Shown in pieces: positions 58,588-64,000 of a DNA stretch of 64,000 nucleotides (its first letter is position 1; each line of letters starts with the position of its first letter). Where the stretch lies: assembly GCA_039720395.1 (NCBI GenBank), contig CM077826.1:20399053-20463052 (forward strand), in the 5' to 3' direction. The DNA is from Liquidambar formosana. Lineage: Eukaryota; Streptophyta; Magnoliopsida; Saxifragales; Altingiaceae. The position numbers and the translations under genes were made by a program. Under the pieces are notes generated by a model. It was given only the letters and a program-made list of their open reading frames with translations. It did not search any database and was not told the origin of the DNA.

Positions 58588-58655
58588 CGATCCAGGGTTG
58601 AAACCTCGGGAGGCAGCAGTCTGGTATTCCGCGATCCAGGGTTGAAACCTCGGGA
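58588..58655. repeat. 24-bp direct repeat with tRNA B-box-like text
   Basis: The 24-mer beginning CGATCCAGGGTTGAAACC occurs exactly at 58588-58611 and 58632-58655. It resembles a tRNA T-arm (GGTTCGAAACC with one base missing), so it may derive from a tRNA or SINE fragment that was locally duplicated. Confidence 0.6.
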
Positions 58656-58699
58656 AGATGGGTTGGGTCAAAGAGTAGCCGAAGCCCATCCATAAGGCC

Positions 58700-60300
58700 T
58701 ACTGGCCTCATCCCTTTTGCTATGCGCTCCTAGTTCCGCTGCCATTTTGGGTATGTAACTTACAATATATGCTCTTTAACCAAAAACAAAAGGAAAACAA
58801 AAACAAACACGAACTTATGACTTTTATCACATTGAGTCTCAGTCAAAATTTTGCTAAAACAAACCTTCATGCACCTATTAATTTAATAAATTTCAGTCAA
58901 ACATTATAAAATGAGAGAACATAAGAAATTTTGATCAACGTGTGTGGTTAAATCCATGATATTAATCAAATTTTTATACGTGGAGACCTTATAGAGCTGT
59001 TTCCGGATTAGTGACCTATCTACTAAAATAAGGAAAGTGGCTTCGTCAATATAATCATGAGGGCACCCTCATCATAGAATTTGTACAATTGAACTTTTTC
59101 TTGTAGAAAATACCATAGCTAGTGTTAGGGCAAGGTCAGGTTGGTTGGGTTGCCATGAAATAAAATCGCTCCTTTTTGCATATCTTATGGAATTTGTCTT
59201 TGTTAATGTTCTACGGAGTAATAATTAGTAGTATGAATGCAACTTGGGCGGGTTAAAAAGTCTACCCTTAATCAATTTGACAAAATAAAACTCCTGCACG
59301 TGCCCAACCCAACTCGAACATCAACTTGGAATCCTCTACCATATCAAAAATTTTATTTTTTCTTCTTGTCTCAGATACCCATGGGTTAGACGAGTTGAGT
59401 TGGTTGGGTGACTGGACTCGTTTCTAAACAAAGTAACCCATATATCAATTCAATTATACTTATAATTTTACACATACAAAAGAAAATTTAGCATCACTGT
59501 CTTAACCTGAAATATTTTGAACTTGTTATTTTCATTGTTTGCATGAGAAGTTGATCTCATGCACTCACCCACACCCAAACCCCTTGCATCACACCTGCAT
59601 ACACCTATGACAATCACCTAATCTACTCCCCTAGCTCAAGTACACATATATTATTGAGAAGAATAGAAGAGGAGGAGAGATAAAATAGAAAAAAGTTAGC
59701 AAATTTCAGGTTAAAGGAGATTTGAGGTAAGAGATTTTATTTCTTGTAGATGAGTATTTTGCATCAAATATCGGTTTTATTTCTTATTTTCATGAAAATT
59801 GGAATATATATATATATATATGTGGTCTAAATTGACACAAACAAACTGGATTTTCTTTTGTAATCCGAAACACGATTAGTGTGAAATCCATGATTAAGTG
59901 TAGAAATTTATTTTTGACTTAAAGTTTTTTCTAGCTTGTGGTTTTCTAACACAGTCACATAGATTGATCTCCCTGTCAAATTTTATAAGAATTGGATTAG
60001 TTTTACTATTTTTTCTAGATTTTACACAGATCTATCATACGCCATCCCAATTTCGCAATAAGTGCACCTTTAACATCTTCCATTTTCCGTAGGCCCAAAC
60101 CCCCTACGTTTTTGGGTCTTCAACCTTATCCCATGCCACTGAAGCTAAATGAAAGGTCCTTTTCCATTATCATTATTCTTCCTATTCCAAAGAAAATTCC
60201 TAGCACCTTTATTCAAATAATGAGTGGAACCTTTCGGTAAATTAAAACGACTCATAGTGTGCATAGGGATATATATGGATGAAATATTAGCCTTAATCAT
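58700..60300. other. Intergenic, nothing recognised
   Basis: AT-rich with a (TA)n tract near 59803-59822. No open frame resembles a protein. Confidence 0.55.
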
Positions 60301-60303
60301 TTA

Positions 60304-60382
60304 ATTACCAGCTCTTGATAGATGTTTAGCCTTCTAGCCTTGTAGTTTATTAGAGACTAAACATCTATCAAGAGCTGGTAAT
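60304..60382. repeat. Perfect 26-bp inverted repeat (hairpin)
   Basis: The arm ATTACCAGCTCTTGATAGAT... at 60304-60329 is exactly complementary to 60357-60382, with a 27-nt loop. There are no mismatches or bulges. It may be a palindrome from replication or repair, or the core of a small foldback. A small-RNA precursor is possible but untested. Confidence 0.85.
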
Positions 60383-60793
60383 AAATTAAAGTATTAAAAT
60401 ATAATTTTTTTTAAAAATAGTAAAATATAAAGTTAGATTTCTTTAAAATATTAACCTATAAGAATTAACAAAAAAAAAATACAATGATAAACATCCACTC
60501 TATTCCATCAGTACCACTTTTCCATGAGATTCTATGTAATAATTGAACGCCCAAGAAAAAATTGAAGAAAGAAGTAGATACATGAAGAACATATCTCACA
60601 TCTCCAATTAAGATAAATTCATGGACTTGTGGATGAATTGTGCATCACGTGGGATTAATTTAAAATCAAAGTTCAGCAAAAATAGATATGAGATACTTAA
60701 CAAAAAGAAAAAACAAGAAAGAAGCGGCCAAACCTTAAATTATGATGGAGACTTAGCGGACTTCATTTTATGCTCTCCTTTTATAAATGTTTT

Positions 60794-61190
60794 GGAGGCG
60801 TCTATTGGCATCCAAAGACTTGCTTTTCATCCTCCACTTATTTTACATTTTAAGGTTTTATGAAAAATATATAAGGTTTTCATAAAAACTGATCGTGTTG
60901 CCTATTAGAAAACATCATTTTGAACAATTTTTTGGAAATTTTTTTTTCAAAATCTATCATTTAAATGGACTTTTTAGTCATTTATAAAGCGAAAACTAAA
61001 AATGGCAAAAAATTTTATTTGAACAATAGATTTTGGAAAAACTTTCTTCTAAAAAGTTGTTCAAAATGATGTTTTCTAATAAAATTCGCAATAAATTTTT
61101 ATGAAAACATTTTATATTTTTTATAAAACCTTAAAGTGTAAAATAAGTGGGGGATGAAAAACAAGTCTTTGAGTGCCAATAGAGGCCCCG
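60794..61190. mobile_element. Long-TIR foldback element related to 14287-15129
   Basis: The left end (GGAGGCGTCTATTGGCATCC) and the reverse complement of the right end (CGGGGCCTCTATTGGCACTC) match. The similarity continues through AAAGACTTG and TTTTCATCC into a CCACTTATTTTACA block and further to the centre. It is about 397 bp, non-coding. Flanks share TGTTTT but no exact 9-bp duplication. Internal text (AAATCTATCATTTAAATGGA) resembles the element at 14287. Confidence 0.7.
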
Positions 61191-61297
61191 TGTTTTTGTT
61201 TTTAAAATGAGCTAATGGCCGTTATAAATAAATTACTCCACACTTCCACAGTTCCAAATTTGAAGAGGCCTATTAGTTTATACGGAGTATATGGTTA

Positions 61298-62198
61298 GGG
61301 AACTGCTATTGCAACCCCACAATACACTAAGTTGACCCCCCATATTTTTTAATTAAAAAAATTATGGAGCAAAATTACCAAAAAGGGCTTAAGTACCTCA
61401 CCCACCCATCCCACCCCATCCCACCGGCGACGGCAGGCTCCGGCACCCTCACCCACCCCACTCCACCGGCGACGGCGAGACTCTGGCACCCCACCCCACC
61501 GGCGACCTTCTTCTTCCTTCCTCCTCTTCCCTCTTCTCTTCTTCCTTCTCCTCTCCGGCACCGGCTGCCCTCACTCCCCTCCCTCCCGTTGGAACCCTCT
61601 TTTTTTTTTTTTTTTTTCTTTCCTTTTCTTTTTCTTCTCCTCTTCCCTCCCGTCGGCAGCCTCTGTTTTTTTCTTTCCTTTTCTTTCTCTTCCCTCCCGT
61701 CGCCGGAAAAAAACAAGAAGGGGAAGAACCTCCTCGCCGGAAAAAATGGAGGTTTTGAAATCTTTTTTTTTTTTCTTCTTTCCTTTTCTTTTCCTTTTCT
61801 TCTCCTCTTCCCTCTCGTCGGCAGCCTTTTTTGTTCTTTCCTTTTCTTTCTCTTCCCTCCCGTCGCCGGAAAAATGAAGAAGGGGAAGAACCTCCTCGTC
61901 GGAAAAAATGGAGGTTTTGAAAGAAAAACCCTCCCTTGCACAGATCTGAACAGCAGAGGAAAAAAAAAAGAAAAAAGAAAGAAGAAGAGGGAAGAGCCAC
62001 CCTTCCTCGCCGGTCGCCTCGCCGTCGCTTCTTCTTCTTCTCGCCGGTCCACTGCCATGGGGTGCGCGGGGTGGGTGAGAGGAGTGGGTGAGATGAGGGG
62101 TATTGAGGTCTTTGAGAGGGGTGGGTATGGAAATTTCCGGGGTGGGGTTATAAGGTGGGGGCAATTGAGAGGATTGGGGGGTTGCAATAACCGTTCCC
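61298..62198. mobile_element. Mutator-like (MULE) non-autonomous element
   Basis: This 901-bp element begins GGGAACTGCTATTGCAACCC and ends, on the opposite strand, GGGAACGGTTATTGCAACCC. It is flanked by a perfect 9-bp duplication, ATATGGTTA, at 61289-61297 and 62199-62207. Terminal similarity extends, with decay, over about 100 bp to CACCCA-rich blocks. The interior is GC-richer than the flanks and strongly strand-asymmetric (CTTCC against GGAAG), with CGCCGG words, as in elements that have captured host DNA. There is no transposase. The interior is low-complexity, so long open frames occur on both strands and should not be read as genes. Confidence 0.9.
61599..61922. repeat. Two tandem 162-bp units inside the MULE
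   Basis: Units 61599-61760 and 61761-61922 share, in order, a T/C-rich stretch, CTCCTCTTCCCTC, CGTCGGCAGCC, CCCGTCGCCGGAAAAA and GGGGAAGAACCTCCTCG, then AAAAAATGGAGGTTTTGAAA. The few differences suggest duplication after or shortly before insertion. Confidence 0.85.
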
Positions 62199-62207
62199 AT
62201 ATGGTTA

Positions 62208-64000
62208 AGAGGACTAAAGATGTTTTGCCTTAGCCCATGACCTCATCCCTCAAGACAAGCCCATATACAAGGAGAGCATGAAATGAAGTCCACTAAGTCA
62301 CTCTTTATTTACCAACAAAAAAAAGAGAAAAAAATGAAGAGGAGTAATTTCATATAATAAAACAATAAAGCAGTAAAGCCCTAAGCCACTACGTTAAACC
62401 CATCAAGGCGTTGTTAGCCAAAGTCTAATAGACTATTTGTTAGCTTGGAATCTTTCCGTACTACTGATGTATTCTTTACGACTTTACGTACTATAGCAAT
62501 TCTGCTTTCGCTTGATCCCAATATTGTTATTCGTTTATAATTATTTTTGTGTTATGTTTGGTTGGAAAAAATAACATAAAATAAAATAAAATAGAAAATG
62601 ATCTATGTGATTATGTGATATTTATCTGCCTTTTGTTTGTTGTTTTTTCTCTTGATGTTTTGCATATTCTAGTAGTCTACTCATGCTTCAAATGACATTC
62701 TATTAACTTTTGCCTCCGTATAGTTGTATGGTTGCTAAGAGAACATAAGAAAATTAGAGGAAGAAAAATTTGGGGTTTTTTATTTTTTATTTTTTTAATT
62801 ACTCTAACTTAATGTAATTTCATATCTTGGTTCGGTCATTAGACTTACCCTTTTTATGAGCATCATTGGTAATCATTTTAATCTTCGATCCTAAATTGAC
62901 CTGTAGTATTTTTGGCAGTTTTTTATTTTTATTTTTTTTAAGTTGAAATAGTTTTAATCCTTCATATATAATATATTAAATTGTTTCATGCCAATATTTC
63001 GAGCTTGGAACTCGATACAAATTGATCTTCCAATTAAAAACTACAAAATTCTTGAGGTAATAATTTTCTTATTTCAAAATTTTGATTCTAGGATGTTTCT
63101 TATTGAGAGTCATGAAAAGCGTGATTGAGAAGTAGGGTAATGGAATGAAAGTCGTTTTGCAGCCGGTCTATCAACTTCTACCCATTCATTCTTTTATGCT
63201 ATTACATTCGTGGTCAAAAAGATGATGCTATATGTGTGATCATTGCAATTTCTCATCATGTTTGCCATGGTTGACGGGGTGAAGTCTTTGACGGACGTGT
63301 TCCATATGAAAACTAGACTTTTGAGGTCGTTACTGTAAGTCTGTAACTCATTTCTTCTTTCCTAATTAACGTATCTATATTATTATCTATGTTCCTTTTA
63401 ATATTTGGTGCACCTTATGCAACTTTTATAAAACTCTACCTATGACTCGTATTTTGCGAGATCAGTTGTTGGATTAGATTTGTTTCATATGTTGGTTATG
63501 TATATCAAAAATCAAGTTAATTCAAGATTAAGAGTTACTTCATTGATTTATTAATATCCATAAATAAGCGATTGCTATTAATTAAAAAATGTCAACCTTG
63601 AATAGAATAGTGTGCAAATCAACTTAATTTTTTGGCATAGATCGCATACTTGAGAAGACTATCTAATCTAACATTTAGTTTCGTAAAATATAAATCGCAG
63701 TAGAGTTTTAATTTGGAGTACACCTAATGCAAGTTGCATCAAGCACTTGATATTAAAGGGATTGTATTTATCTACACATACTATATCTATACAATTATAA
63801 AAACCCAAAACATGGTCTCTCCCACATAAGTCTTTTTAAAATAAAACCTAATTTTAGAAGGAGGAAGAAAACTGGTTCCCTCATAGAAATCCAAATCAAT
63901 TTAACAAACCACTACCCTCACAAACTCTCTACTCATTACTAACGGTTTTCCATCTCCAGTATCATTGCTCTTTTATTTTATTTCTTTCCTTTTGGTCTGC
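62208..64000. other. Intergenic, nothing recognised
   Basis: AT-rich with no open frame, inverted terminal repeat or exon-like segment that I could support. Confidence 0.55.

Noticed and set aside
61364..62233. Long overlapping open frames on both strands (up to 289 codons)
   Set aside because: All arise from low-complexity TTC/GAA-type sequence inside the MULE, have compositionally absurd proteins (runs of F, P, K, E) and coexist in several frames.

Overview
The window is nuclear DNA from a flowering plant. The evidence is multi-exon genes with GT-AG introns of up to almost 7 kb, a CC-NB-ARC-LRR resistance-gene relic, a plant-type MMS19 gene, and a dense mix of plant transposons (hAT, Tourist-like, Mutator-like, TRIM, SINE, LINE). 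The AT-rich, TE-stuffed introns suggest a woody eudicot. I cannot name the species from the sequence alone. No bacterial, organellar or CRISPR features were seen.

Layout. Positions 1-7200 are non-coding; the first 2 kb look like part of a long LTR. A possible orphan terminal exon lies at 7225-7327. On the minus strand, 8482-12290 is a CC-NB-ARC-LRR (NLR) gene that is clearly dead. A 663-bp hAT element sits in its LRR region and a 234-bp Tourist-like MITE in its ARC2 region. It also has an in-frame stop and a separate frameshift. Positions 12.7-16.7 kb hold a LINE RNase-H relic, a long-TIR element that has itself received a second copy of the same MITE, and the MMS19 3' flank.

Positions 16748-50418 (minus) are one gene, MMS19, the HEAT-repeat scaffold of the cytosolic Fe-S targeting complex. 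I resolved 20 coding exons with matching splice phases, about 3.49 kb of coding sequence spread over 33.7 kb. The introns contain nested LINEs, three or more hAT elements, a solo LTR inside one of those hATs, a SINE, and a TRIM with an empty-site copy beside it. Four single-site frame breaks lie in exons 6, 10 (two) and 11. Either this copy is decaying or the consensus sequence has indel errors.

Positions 52342-58372 (minus) are a four-exon gene for a 492-residue protein that I do not recognise. It has a KPLRDVSN motif near the N terminus and a repeated MSPPKSCVL motif. Its 4.4-kb first intron carries a decayed LINE. Positions 58.4-64 kb are intergenic and contain a perfect 26-bp hairpin, a long-TIR MITE, and a 901-bp Mutator-like element with a perfect 9-bp target duplication and a duplicated low-complexity interior.

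No operon-like or novel multi-gene system is visible. The main interest is the layered transposon history, readable to the base in several places, and the integrity of the two disrupted genes.
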